Source: Bolinopsis microptera (Eukaryota > Ctenophora > Tentaculata > Lobata > Bolinopsidae). From it: a stretch of DNA of 64,000 bases. The notes under the pieces are model-generated. The model saw only the letters and a program-made list of their open reading frames with translations, searched no databases and had not been told where the DNA came from. The DNA is taken from positions 18,824,975-18,888,974 of the forward strand of contig NC_087077.1 in NCBI RefSeq assembly GCF_026151205.1, in the 5' to 3' direction. A program made the position numbers and the translations under genes. Positions 44,845-57,138 of this stretch are shown here, piece by piece (the first letter of the stretch is position 1; the number at the start of each line of letters is the position of its first letter).

Positions 44845-46395
44845 ATGTACTACACATCACTACTACTATTGACATTCCTCTTTCTTATCCCGACGGCAAG
44901 TGCAAAGAAAAAACCAAACATCTGTCCGGACATGGTCCAACTAGGCACCAACAAAGTAACGTTCTGTAACGTGACACAGAGATGGGAGACACGCATCGCA
45001 AAGAACACAGTCATCTTCTTTTCCTGGCTCCCGATCATCCTCAACTTCTTCTGGATAGCCTTTCTGGGCTGGGCTACCGGCTTTAAAGCTGTCGCCAAAA
45101 GAGGCAGGCTTAAATACCAGAAATATCTAAAGTTCCTTCCTAGCCATAATTCCATCACCTACCAGAAAATAGGTACCTTTATCCTGGAGCCCACGCCTGT
45201 ATTCCGGGCGTGGATATTTGTCATTAAATGGTTTTACATGCCATTTATCATTATGGCACACGACATAGTTTGCTTAGGTTTTGATTCCTACTACTATTAC
45301 AAAATGGAGATTACATTCCACACAATTCTTCACTACAAGGTTATTAGGAACGGCTATGCACTGGATGCCATGATGGTTTTCAGTTATATTGGCCTTGCGA
45401 AGAATATAGCTTTAGGAGCCCTCATATTTGGATCACTGAACGACCTGAAGGGCCAAGGTATGGACCGAATGGAGAGTGACGGACATCAGGACTATGATGA
45501 CGACCTACCAATCGTGATTATCAACGAGAGGCTCGCTAGAAGGGTACCTGGAAGAGAGAGTAACTTCGGAGACTCACTCTACGTTCTGTCTGAGGAGGAG
45601 CGGATCAGGTTCGGACTAGTTCGAGAGGAGCACGAGGGAGAGTTCACCAGACCGCCTAAAACAGGACCACGGCCCATGCAGCTAAAGAGAGATGAGATAG
45701 ATCCCAACATTGACATGTCCCTGGAGGCCATCAGGGTTAGGAATGTAAACCTTTTCACAATAATGGCAATAAAGAAAGGAACGTTCATTTACCCAGCCCA
45801 CTGTGTGATGAGCCTGGTATGTACGGATTGTATCCAGCTCTTCCTCCAGTTCTTTTTTGTGGAGAAGTACATTGTAATGTTTGACTGGTCTGTAACCGTT
45901 AAAGTTACTTTAGGAGCAATATCTGGGATTATAGGTATCATCTTCAACCTCCAATTCATTCCCTATCAAATGACGCACATCTTAACAAAGATGTTGGATA
46001 AGGTCTTCTTCCTTCTGCTATACATTACACTAGGTCTCAAATCTATCTGCAACATCATTCGGTTCGTTGCGTGTTGGATACGGGCCTTGACAGGAGTGAC
46101 AAAGGCCAATTGCTACCGCCTCGAAAAGACCGGCCACCTACATCAAACCCCTTTTGCGGCGAACTGTTTGGCAACAGAAGACTGGATTGTGCTGGTATTA
46201 ATCTGGGTTGCTATGGTATGCGCAGTGGTGATGATAATTATCCAGTACAGGCAGGTCAGTAGGAGAGTGAGACTGTACGATGCGGACGAGGAGGAGGAGG
46301 AAGATGCAAATGTGGTAACAGGGCCAGCAGGGGAGACAATACCAGGGGGTCGTAGGGAGGGTCACATCTTAGTAATCCCCGACTCAGGCAGGTGA
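44845..46395 (+). CDS. Multi-pass membrane protein of unknown family
   Basis: A 516-residue intronless frame. Residues 1-20 look like a cleavable signal peptide ending TASA. They are followed by a short Cys-containing region with an NVT glycosylation site (42-44). Hydrophobic segments lie at about 55-80, 120-146, 174-197, 313-338, 352-374, 386-411 and 447-466, giving about seven membrane spans. A charged loop of about 110 residues lies between spans 3 and 4, and a cluster of acidic residues (DADEEEEEDA) begins the C-terminal tail. I do not recognise the family. The ectodomain-side segment EKTGHLHQTPFAANC and repeated Cys may be useful for searching. The start follows a tatctag site by 14 bases. 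The last 20 codons (497-516) and the stop are the first unit of the 61-bp minisatellite, so the 3' UTR would run into it. Confidence 0.85.
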   Translation: MYYTSLLLLTFLFLIPTASAKKKPNICPDMVQLGTNKVTFCNVTQRWETRIAKNTVIFFSWLPIILNFFWIAFLGWATGFKAVAKRGRLKYQKYLKFLPSHNSITYQKIGTFILEPTPVFRAWIFVIKWFYMPFIIMAHDIVCLGFDSYYYYKMEITFHTILHYKVIRNGYALDAMMVFSYIGLAKNIALGALIFGSLNDLKGQGMDRMESDGHQDYDDDLPIVIINERLARRVPGRESNFGDSLYVLSEEERIRFGLVREEHEGEFTRPPKTGPRPMQLKRDEIDPNIDMSLEAIRVRNVNLFTIMAIKKGTFIYPAHCVMSLVCTDCIQLFLQFFFVEKYIVMFDWSVTVKVTLGAISGIIGIIFNLQFIPYQMTHILTKMLDKVFFLLLYITLGLKSICNIIRFVACWIRALTGVTKANCYRLEKTGHLHQTPFAANCLATEDWIVLVLIWVAMVCAVVMIIIQYRQVSRRVRLYDADEEEEEDANVVTGPAGETIPGGRREGHILVIPDSGR

Positions 46396-49300
46396 GACTA
46401 TACCAGGGGGTCGTAGGGAGGGTCACATCTTAGTCATCCCCGACTCAGGCAGGTGAGACAATACCAGGGGGTCGTAGGGAGGGTCACATCTTAGTCATCC
46501 CCGACTCAGGCAGGTGAGACAATACCAGGGGGTCGTAGGGAGGGTCACATCTTAGTCATCCCCGACTCAGGCAGGTGAGACAATACCAGGGGGTCGTAGG
46601 GAGGGTCACATCTTAGTCATCCCCAACTCAGGCAGGTGAGACAATACCAGGGGGTCGTAGGGAGGGTCACATCTTAGTCATCCCCGACTCAGGCAGGTGA
46701 TACAATACCAGGGGGTCGTAGGGAGGGTCACATCTTAGTCATCCCCGACTCAGGCAGGTGAGACAATACCAGGGGGTCGTAGGGAGGGTCACATCTTAGT
46801 CATCCCCGACTCAGGCAGGTGAGACAATACCAGGGGGTCGTAGGGAGGGTCACATCTTAGTCATCCCCGACTCAGGCAGGTGAGACAATACCAGGGGGTC
46901 GTAGGGAGGGTCACATCTTAGTCATCCCCGACTCAGGCAGGTGAGACAATACCAGGGGGTCGTAGGGAGGGTCACATCTTAGTCATCCCCGACTCAGGCA
47001 GGTGAGACAATACCAGGGGGTCGTAGGGAGGGTCACATCTTAGTCATCCCCGACTCAGGCAGGTGAGACAATACCAGGGGGTCGTAGGGAGGGTCACATC
47101 TTAGTCATCCCCGACTCAGGCAGGTGAGACAATACCAGGGGGTCGTAGGGAGGGTCACATCTTAGTCATCCCCGACTCAGGCAGGTGAGACAATACCAGG
47201 GGGTCGTAGGGAGGGTCACATCTTAGTCATCCCCGACTCAGGCAGGTGAGACAATACCAGGGGGTCGTAGGGAGGGTCACATCTTAGTCATCCCCGACTC
47301 AGGCAGGTGAGACAATACCAGGGGGTCGTAGGGAGGGTCACATCTTAGTCATCCCCGACTCAGGCAGGTGAGACAATACCAGGGGGTCGTAGGGAGGGTC
47401 ACATCTTAGTCATCCCCGACTCAGGCAGGTGAGACAATACCAGGGGGTCGTAGGGAGGGTCACATCTTAGTCATCCCCGACTCAGGCAGGTGAGACAATA
47501 CCAGGGGGTCGTAGGGAGGGTCACATCTTAGTCATCCCCGACTCAGGCAGGTGAGACAATACCAGGGGGTCGTAGGGAGGGTCACATCTTAGTCATCCCC
47601 GACTCAGGCAGGTGAGACAATACCAGGGGGTCGTAGGGAGGGTCACATCTTAGTCATCCCCGACTCAGGCAGGTGAGACAATACCAGGGGGTCGTAGGGA
47701 GGGTCACATCTTAGTCATCCCCGACTCAGGCAGGTGAGACAATACCAGGGGGTCGTAGGGAGGGTCACATCTTAGTCATCCCCGACTCAGGCAGGTGAGA
47801 CAATACCAGGGGGTCGTAGGGAGGGTCACATCTTAGTCATCCCCGACTCAGGCAGGTGAGACAATACCAGGGGGTCGTAGGGAGGGTCACATCTTAGTCA
47901 TCCCCGACTCAGGCAGGTGAGACAATACCAGGGGGTCGTAGGGAGGGTCACATCTTAGTCATCCCCGACTCAGGCAGGTGAGACAATACCAGGGGGTCGT
48001 AGGGAGGGTCACATCTTAGTCATCCCCGACTCAGGCAGGTGAGACAATACCAGGGGGTCGTAGGAGGGTCACATCTTAGTCATCCCCGACTCAGGCAGGT
48101 GAGACAATACCAGGGGGTCGTAGGGAGGGTCACATCTTAGTCATCCCCGACTCAGGCAGGTGAGACAATACCAGGGGGTCGTAGGGAGGGTCACATCTTA
48201 GTCATCCCCGACTCAGGCAGGTGAGACAATACCAGGGGGTCGTAGGGAGGGTCACATCTTAGTCATCCCCGACTCAGGCAGGTGAGACAATACCAGGGGG
48301 TCGTAGGGAGGGTCACATCTTAGTCATCCCCGACTCAGGCAGGTGAGACAATACCAGGGGGTCGTAGGGAGGGTCACATCTTAGTCATCCCCGACTCAGG
48401 CAGGTGAGACAATACCAGGGGGTCGTAGGGAGGGTCACATCTTAGTCATCCCCGACTCAGGCAGGTGAGACAATACCAGGGGGTCGTAGGGAGGGTCACA
48501 TCTTAGTCATCCCCGACTCAGGCAGGTGAGACAATACCAGGGGGTCGTAGGGAGGGTCACATCTTAGTCATCCCCGACTCAGGCAGGTGAGACAATACCA
48601 GGGGGTCGTAGGGAGGGTCACATCTTAGTCATCCCCGACTCAGGCAGGTGAGACAATACCAGGGGGTCGTAGGGAGGGTCACATCTTAGTCATCCCCGAC
48701 TCAGGCAGGTGAGACAATACCAGGGGGTCGTAGGGAGGGTCACATCTTAGTCATCCCCGACTCAGGCAGGTGAGACAATACCAGGGGGTCGTAGGGAGGG
48801 TCACATCTTAGTCATCCCCGACTCAGGCAGGTGAGACAATACCAGGGGGTCGTAGGGAGGGTCACATCTTAGTCATCCCCGACTCAGGCAGGTGAGACAA
48901 TACCAGGGGGTCGTAGGGAGGGTCACATCTTAGTCATCCCCGACTCAGGCAGGTGAGACAATACCAGGGGGTCGTAGGGAGGGTCACATCTTAGTCATCC
49001 CCGACTCAGGCAGGTGAGACAATACCAGGGGGTCGTAGGGAGGGTCACATCTTAGTCATCCCCGACTCAGGCAGGTGAGACAATACCAGGGGGTCGTAGG
49101 GAGGGTCACATCTTAGTCATCCCCGACTCAGGCAGGTGAGACAATACCAGGGGGTCGTAGGGAGGGTCACATCTTAGTCATCCCCGACTCAGGCAGGTGA
49201 GACAATACCAGGGGGTCGTAGGGAGGGTCACATCTTAGTCATCCCCGACTCAGGCAGGTGAGACAATACCAGGGGGTCGTAGGGAGGGTCACATCTTAGT

Positions 49301-52300
49301 CATCCCCGACTCAGGCAGGTGAGACAATACCAGGGGGTCGTAGGGAGGGTCACATCTTAGTCATCCCCGACTCAGGCAGGTGAGACAATACCAGGGGGTC
49401 GTAGGGAGGGTCACATCTTAGTCATCCCCGACTCAGGCAGGTGAGACAATACCAGGGGGTCGTAGGGAGGGTCACATCTTAGTCATCCCCGACTCAGGCA
49501 GGTGAGACAATACCAGGGGGTCGTAGGGAGGGTCACATCTTAGTCATCCCCGACTCAGGCAGGTGAGACAATACCAGGGGGTCGTAGGGAGGGTCACATC
49601 TTAGTCATCCCCGACTCAGGCAGGTGAGACAATACCAGGGGGTCGTAGGGAGGGTCACATCTTAGTCATCCCCGACTCAGGCAGGTGAGACAATACCAGG
49701 GGGTCGTAGGGAGGGTCACATCTTAGTCATCCCCGACTCAGGCAGGTGAGACAATACCAGGGGGTCGTAGGGAGGGTCACATCTTAGTCATCCCCGACTC
49801 AGGCAGGTGAGACAATACCAGGGGGTCGTAGGGAGGGTCACATCTTAGTCATCCCCGACTCAGGCAGGTGAGACAATACCAGGGGGTCGTAGGGAGGGTC
49901 ACATCTTAGTCATCCCCGACTCAGGCAGGTGAGACAATACCAGGGGGTCGTAGGGAGGGTCACATCTTAGTCATCCCCGACTCAGGCAGGTGAGACAATA
50001 CCAGGAGACTATACCAGGGGGTCGTAGGGAGGGTCACATCTTAGTCATCCCCGACTCAGGCAGGTGAGACAATACCAGGGGGTCGTAGGGAGGGTCACAT
50101 CTTAGTCATCCCCGACTCAGGCAGGTGAGACAATACCAGGGGGTCGTAGGGAGGGTCACATCTTAGTCATCCCCGACTCAGGCAGGTGAGACAATACCAG
50201 GGGGTCGTAGGGAGGGTCACATCTTAGTCATCCCCGACTCAGGCAGGTGAGACAATACCAGGGGGTCGTAGGGAGGGTCACATCTTAGTCATCCCCGACT
50301 CAGGCAGGTGAGACAATACCAGGGGGTCGTAGGGAGGGTCACATCTTAGTCATCCCCGACTCAGGCAGGTGAGACAATACCAGGGGGTCGTAGGGAGGGT
50401 CACATCTTAGTCATCCCCGACTCAGGCAGGTGAGACAATACCAGGGGGTCGTAGGGAGGGTCACATCTTAGTCATCCCCGACTCAGGCAGGTGAGACAAT
50501 ACCAGGGGGTCGTAGGGAGGGTCACATCTTAGTCATCCCCGACTCAGGCAGGTGAGACAATACCAGGGGGTCGTAGGGAGGGTCACATCTTAGTCATCCC
50601 CGACTCAGGCAGGTGAGACAATACCAGGGGGTCGTAGGGAGGGTCACATCTTAGTCATCCCCGACTCAGGCAGGTGAGACAATACCAGGGGGTCGTAGGG
50701 AGGGTCACATCTTAGTCATCCCCGACTCAGGCAGGTGAGACAATACCAGGGGGTCGTAGGGAGGGTCACATCTTAGTCATCCCCGACTCAGGCAGGTGAG
50801 ACAATACCAGGGGGTCGTAGGGAGGGTCACATCTTAGTCATCCCCGACTCAGGCAGGTGAGACAATACCAGGGGGTCGTAGGGAGGGTCACATCTTAGTC
50901 ATCCCCGACTCAGGCAGGTGAGACAATACCAGGGGGTCGTAGGGAGGGTCACATCTTAGTCATCCCCGACTCAGGCAGGTGAGACAATACCAGGGGGTCG
51001 TAGGGAGGGTCACATCTTAGTCATCCCCGACTCAGGCAGGTGAGACAATACCAGGGGTCGTAGGGAGGGTCACATCTTAGTCATCCCCGACTCAGGCAGG
51101 TGAGACAATACCAGGGGGTCGTAGGGAGGGTCACATCTTAGTCATCCCCGACTCAGGCAGGTGAGACAATACCAGGGGTCGTAGGGAGGGTCACATCTTA
51201 GTCATCCCCGACTCAGGCAGGTGAGACAATACCAGGGGGTCGTAGGGAGGGTCACATCTTAGTCATCCCCGACTCAGGCAGGTGAGACAATACCAGGGGG
51301 TCGTAGGGAGGGTCACATCTTAGTCATCCCCGACTCAGGCAGGTGAGACAATACCAGGGGGTCGTAGGGAGGGTCACATCTTAGTCATCCCCGACTCAGG
51401 CAGGTGAGACAATACCAGGGGGTCGTAGGGAGGGTCACATCTTAGTCATCCCCGACTCAGGCAGGTGAGACAATACCAGGGGGTCGTAGGGAGGGTCACA
51501 TCTTAGTCATCCCCGACTCAGGCAGGTGAGACAATACCAGGGGGTCGTAGGGAGGGTCACATCTTAGTCATCCCCGACTCAGGCAGGTGAGACAATACCA
51601 GGGGGTCGTAGGGAGGGTCACATCTTAGTCATCCCCGACTCAGGCAGGTGAGACAATACCAGGGGGTCGTAGGGAGGGTCACATCTTAGTCATCCCCGAC
51701 TCAGGCAGGTGAGACAATACCAGGGGGTCGTAGGGAGGGTCACATCTTAGTCATCCCCGACTCAGGCAGGTGAGACAATACCAGGGGGTCGTAGGGAGGG
51801 TCACATCTTAGTCATCCCCGACTCAGGCAGGTGAGACAATACCAGGGGGTCGTAGGGAGGGTCACATCTTAGTCATCCCCGACTCAGGCAGGTGAGACAT
51901 ACCAGGGGGTCGTAGGGAGGGTCACATCTTAGTCATCCCCGACTCAGGCAGGTGAGACAATACCAGGGGGTCGTAGGGAGGGTCACATCTTAGTCATCCC
52001 CGACTCAGGCAGGTGAGACAATACCAGGGGGTCGTAGGGAGGGTCACATCTTAGTCATCCCCGACTCAGGCAGGTGAGACAATACCAGGGGGTCGTAGGG
52101 AGGGTCACATCTTAGTCATCCCCGACTCAGGCAGGTGAGACAATACCAGGGGGTCGTAGGGAGGGTCACATCTTAGTCATCCCCGACTCAGGCAGGTGAG
52201 ACAATACCAGGGGGTCGTAGGGAGGGTCACATCTTAGTCATCCCCGACTCAGGCAGGTGAGACAATACCAGGGGGTCGTAGGGAGGGTCACATCTTAGTC

Positions 52301-55300
52301 ATCCCCGACTCAGGCAGGTGAGACAATACCAGGGGGTCGTAGGGAGGGTCACATCTTAGTCATCCCCGACTCAGGCAGGTGAGACAATACCAGGGGGTCG
52401 TAGGGAGGGTCACATCTTAGTCATCCCCGACTCAGGCAGGTGAGACAATACCAGGGGGTCGTAGGGAGGGTCACATCTTAGTCATCCCCGACTCAGGCAG
52501 GTGAGACAATACCAGGGGGTCGTAGGGAGGGTCACATCTTAGTCATCCCCGACTCAGGCAGGTGAGACAATACCAGGGGGTCGTAGGGAGGGTCACATCT
52601 TAGTCATCCCCGACTCAGGCAGGTGAGACAATACCAGGGGGTCGTAGGGAGGGTCACATCTTAGTCATCCCCGACTCAGGCAGGTGAGACAATACCAGGG
52701 GGTCGTAGGGAGGGTCACATCTTAGTCATCCCCGACTCAGGCAGGTGAGACAATACCAGGGGGTCGTAGGGAGGGTCACATCTTAGTCATCCCCGACTCA
52801 GGCAGGTGAGACAATACCAGGGGGTCGTAGGGAGGGTCACATCTTAGTCATCCCCGACTCAGGCAGGTGAGACAATACCAGGGGGTCGTAGGGAGGGTCA
52901 CATCTTAGTCATCCCCGACTCAGGCAGGTGAGACAATACCAGGGGGTCGTAGGGAGGGTCACATCTTAGTCATCCCCGACTCAGGCAGGTGAGACAATAC
53001 CAGGGGGTCGTAGGGAGGGTCACATCTTAGTCATCCCCGACTCAGGCAGGTGAGACAATACCAGGGGGTCGTAGGGAGGGTCACATCTTAGTCATCCCCG
53101 ACTCAGGCAGGTGAGACAATACCAGGGGGTCGTAGGGAGGGTCACATCTTAGTCATCCCCGACTCAGGCAGGTGAGACAATACCAGGGGGTCGTAGGGAG
53201 GGTCACATCTTAGTCATCCCCGACTCAGGCAGGTGAGACAATACCAGGGGGTCGTAGGGAGGGTCACATCTTAGTCATCCCCGACTCAGGCAGGTGAGAC
53301 AATACCAGGGGGTCGTAGGGAGGGTCACATCTTAGTCATCCCCGACTCAGGCAGGTGAGACAATACCAGGGGGTCGTAGGGAGGGTCACATCTTAGTCAT
53401 CCCCGACTCAGGCAGGTGAGACAATACCAGGGGGTCGTAGGGAGGGTCACATCTTAGTCATCCCCGACTCAGGCAGGTGAGACAATACCAGGGGGTCGTA
53501 GGGAGGGTCACATCTTAGTCATCCCCGACTCAGGCAGGTGAGACAATACCAGGGGGTCGTAGGGAGGGTCACATCTTAGTCATCCCCGACTCAGGCAGGT
53601 GAGACAATACCAGGGGGTCGTAGGGAGGGTCACATCTTAGTCATCCCCGACTCAGGCAGGTGAGACAATACCAGGGGGTCGTAGGGAGGGTCACATCTTA
53701 GTCATCCCCGACTCAGGCAGGTGAGACAATACCAGGGGGTCGTAGGGAGGGTCACATCTTAGTCATCCCCGACTCAGGCAGGTGAGACAATACCAGGGGG
53801 TCGTAGGGAGGGTCACATCTTAGTCATCCCCGACTCAGGCAGGTGAGACAATACCAGGGGGTCGTAGGGAGGGTCACATCTTAGTCATCCCCGACTCAGG
53901 CAGGTGAGACAATACCAGGGGGTCGTAGGGAGGGTCACATCTTAGTCATCCCCGACTCAGGCAGGTGAGACAATACCAGGGGGTCGTAGGGAGGGTCACA
54001 TCTTAGTCATCCCCGACTCAGGCAGGTGAGACAATACCAGGGGGTCGTAGGGAGGGTCACATCTTAGTCATCCCCGACTCAGGCAGGTGAGACAATACCA
54101 GGGGGTCGTAGGGAGGGTCACATCTTAGTCATCCCCGACTCAGGCAGGTGAGACAATACCAGGGGGTCGTAGGGAGGGTCACATCTTAGTCATCCCCGAC
54201 TCAGGCAGGTGAGACAATACCAGGGGGTCGTAGGGAGGGTCACATCTTAGTCATCCCCGACTCAGGCAGGTGAGACAATACCAGGGGGTCGTAGGGAGGG
54301 TCACATCTTAGTCATCCCCGACTCAGGCAGGTGAGACAATACCAGGGGGTCGTAGGGAGGGTCACATCTTAGTCATCCCCGACTCAGGCAGGTGAGACAA
54401 TACCAGGGGGTCGTAGGGAGGGTCACATCTTAGTCATCCCCGACTCAGGCAGGTGAGACAATACCAGGGGGTCGTAGGGAGGGTCACATCTTAGTCATCC
54501 CCGACTCAGGCAGGTGAGACAATACCAGGGGGTCGTAGGGAGGGTCACATCTTAGTCATCCCCGACTCAGGCAGGTGAGACAATACCAGGGGGTCGTAGG
54601 GAGGGTCACATCTTAGTCATCCCCGACTCAGGCAGGTGAGACAATACCAGGGGGTCGTAGGGAGGGTCACATCTTAGTCATCCCCGACTCAGGCAGGTGA
54701 GACAATACCAGGGGGTCGTAGGGAGGGTCACATCTTAGTCATCCCCGACTCAGGCAGGTGAGACAATACCAGGGGGTCGTAGGGAGGGTCACATCTTAGT
54801 CATCCCCGACTCAGGCAGGTGAGACAATACCAGGGGGTCGTAGGGAGGGTCACATCTTAGTCATCCCCGACTCAGGCAGGTGAGACAATACCAGGGGGTC
54901 GTAGGGAGGGTCACATCTTAGTCATCCCCGACTCAGGCAGGTGAGACAATACCAGGGGGTCGTAGGGAGGGTCACATCTTAGTCATCCCCGACTCAGGCA
55001 GGTGAGACAATACCAGGGGGTCGTAGGGAGGGTCACATCTTAGTCATCCCCGACTCAGGCAGGTGAGACAATACCAGGGGGTCGTAGGGAGGGTCACATC
55101 TTAGTCATCCCCGACTCAGGCAGGTGAGACAATACCAGGGGGTCGTAGGGAGGGTCACATCTTAGTCATCCCCGACTCAGGCAGGTGAGACAATACCAGG
55201 GGGTCGTAGGGAGGGTCACATCTTAGTCATCCCCGACTCAGGCAGGTGAGACAATACCAGGGGGTCGTAGGGAGGGTCACATCTTAGTCATCCCCGACTC

Positions 55301-57138
55301 AGGCAGGTGAGACAATACCAGGGGGTCGTAGGGAGGGTCACATCTTAGTCATCCCCGACTCAGGCAGGTGAGACAATACCAGGGGGTCGTAGGGAGGGTC
55401 ACATCTTAGTCATCCCCGACTCAGGCAGGTGAGACAATACCAGGGGGTCGTAGGGAGGGTCACATCTTAGTCATCCCCGACTCAGGCAGGTGAGACAATA
55501 CCAGGGGGTCGTAGGGAGGGTCACATCTTAGTCATCCCCGACTCAGGCAGGTGAGACAATACCAGGGGGTCGTAGGGAGGGTCACATCTTAGTCATCCCC
55601 GACTCAGGCAGGTGAGACAATACCAGGGGGTCGTAGGGAGGGTCACATCTTAGTCATCCCCGACTCAGGCAGGTGAGACAATACCAGGGGGTCGTAGGGA
55701 GGGTCACATCTTAGTCATCCCCGACTCAGGCAGGTGAGACAATACCAGGGGGTCGTAGGGAGGGTCACATCTTAGTCATCCCCGACTCAGGCAGGTGAGA
55801 CAATACCAGGGGGTCGTAGGGAGGGTCACATCTTAGTCATCCCCGACTCAGGCAGGTGAGACAATACCAGGGGGTCGTAGGGAGGGTCACATCTTAGTCA
55901 TCCCCGACTCAGGCAGGTGAGACAATACCAGGGGGTCGTAGGGAGGGTCACATCTTAGTCATCCCCGACTCAGGCAGGTGAGACAATACCAGGGGGTCGT
56001 AGGGAGGGTCACATCTTAGTCATCCCCGACTCAGGCAGGTGAGACAATACCAGGGGGTCGTAGGGAGGGTCACATCTTAGTCATCCCCGACTCAGGCAGG
56101 TGAGACAATACCAGGGGGTCGTAGGGAGGGTCACATCTTAGTCATCCCCGACTCAGGCAGGTGAGACAATACCAGGGGGTCGTAGGGAGGGTCACATCTT
56201 AGTCATCCCCGACTCAGGCAGGTGAGACAATACCAGGGGGTCGTAGGGAGGGTCACATCTTAGTCATCCCCGACTCAGGCAGGTGAGACAATACCAGGGG
56301 GTCGTAGGGAGGGTCACATCTTAGTCATCCCCGACTCAGGCAGGTGAGACAATACCAGGGGGTCGTAGGGAGGGTCACATCTTAGTCATCCCCGACTCAG
56401 GCAGGTGAGACAATACCAGGGGGTCGTAGGGAGGGTCACATCTTAGTCATCCCCGACTCAGGCAGGTGAGACAATACCAGGGGGTCGTAGGGAGGGTCAC
56501 ATCTTAGTCATCCCCGACTCAGGCAGGTGAGACAATACCAGGGGGTCGTAGGGAGGGTCACATCTTAGTCATCCCCGACTCAGGCAGGTGAGACAATACC
56601 AGGGGGTCGTAGGGAGGGTCACATCTTAGTCATCCCCGACTCAGGCAGGTGAGACAATACCAGGGGGTCGTAGGGAGGGTCACATCTTAGTCATCCCCGA
56701 CTCAGGCAGGTGAGACAATACCAGGGGGTCGTAGGGAGGGTCACATCTTAGTCATCCCCGACTCAGGCAGGTGAGACAATACCAGGGGGTCGTAGGGAGG
56801 GTCACATCTTAGTCATCCCCGACTCAGGCAGGTGAGACAATACCAGGGGGTCGTAGGGAGGGTCACATCTTAGTCATCCCCGACTCAGGCAGGTGAGACA
56901 ATACCAGGGGGTCGTAGGGAGGGTCACATCTTAGTCATCCCCGACTCAGGCAGGTGAGACAATACCAGGGGGTCGTAGGGAGGGTCACATCTTAGTCATC
57001 CCCGACTCAGGCAGGTGAGACAATACCAGGGGGTCGTAGGGAGGGTCACATCTTAGTCATCCCCGACTCAGGCAGGTGAGACAATACCAGGGGGTCGTAG
57101 GGAGGGTCACATCTTAGTCATCCCCGACTCAGGCAGGT
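46333..57138. repeat. 61-bp minisatellite, 177 units, seeded in a stop codon
   Basis: The unit starts gagacaataccaggggg and ends actcaggcaggt, about 57% GC. Length accounting is exact: 177 x 61 = 10797, plus one 13-bp insertion (50005-50017), minus four single-base deletions (about 48064, 51055, 51175, 51899), gives 10806. Unit 1 (46333-46393) is the C-terminal coding sequence of the membrane protein; it differs from the consensus by a synonymous change (gtaatc for gtcatc). Unit 2 starts gagacta. Other substitutions are few (ccccaactc near 46624, gtgatac near 46698). Since 61 is not a multiple of three and every unit carries TGA and TAG, the array is not coding on either strand. Each unit contains cag|gtgaga, a consensus splice donor. 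Confidence 0.95.

Noticed and set aside
44845..46395. Assignment of the membrane protein to the XK-related family
   Set aside because: A weak resemblance around CTDCIQLFLQFF is not enough; the rest of the protein does not follow the family layout.
46333..57138. CRISPR-like array
   Set aside because: The 61-bp units are contiguous and identical with no variable spacers, in a eukaryotic gene context. It is a minisatellite.
46333..57138. Repeat-protein coding region
   Set aside because: The unit is not a multiple of three and contains stops in both directions, so no long frame exists.
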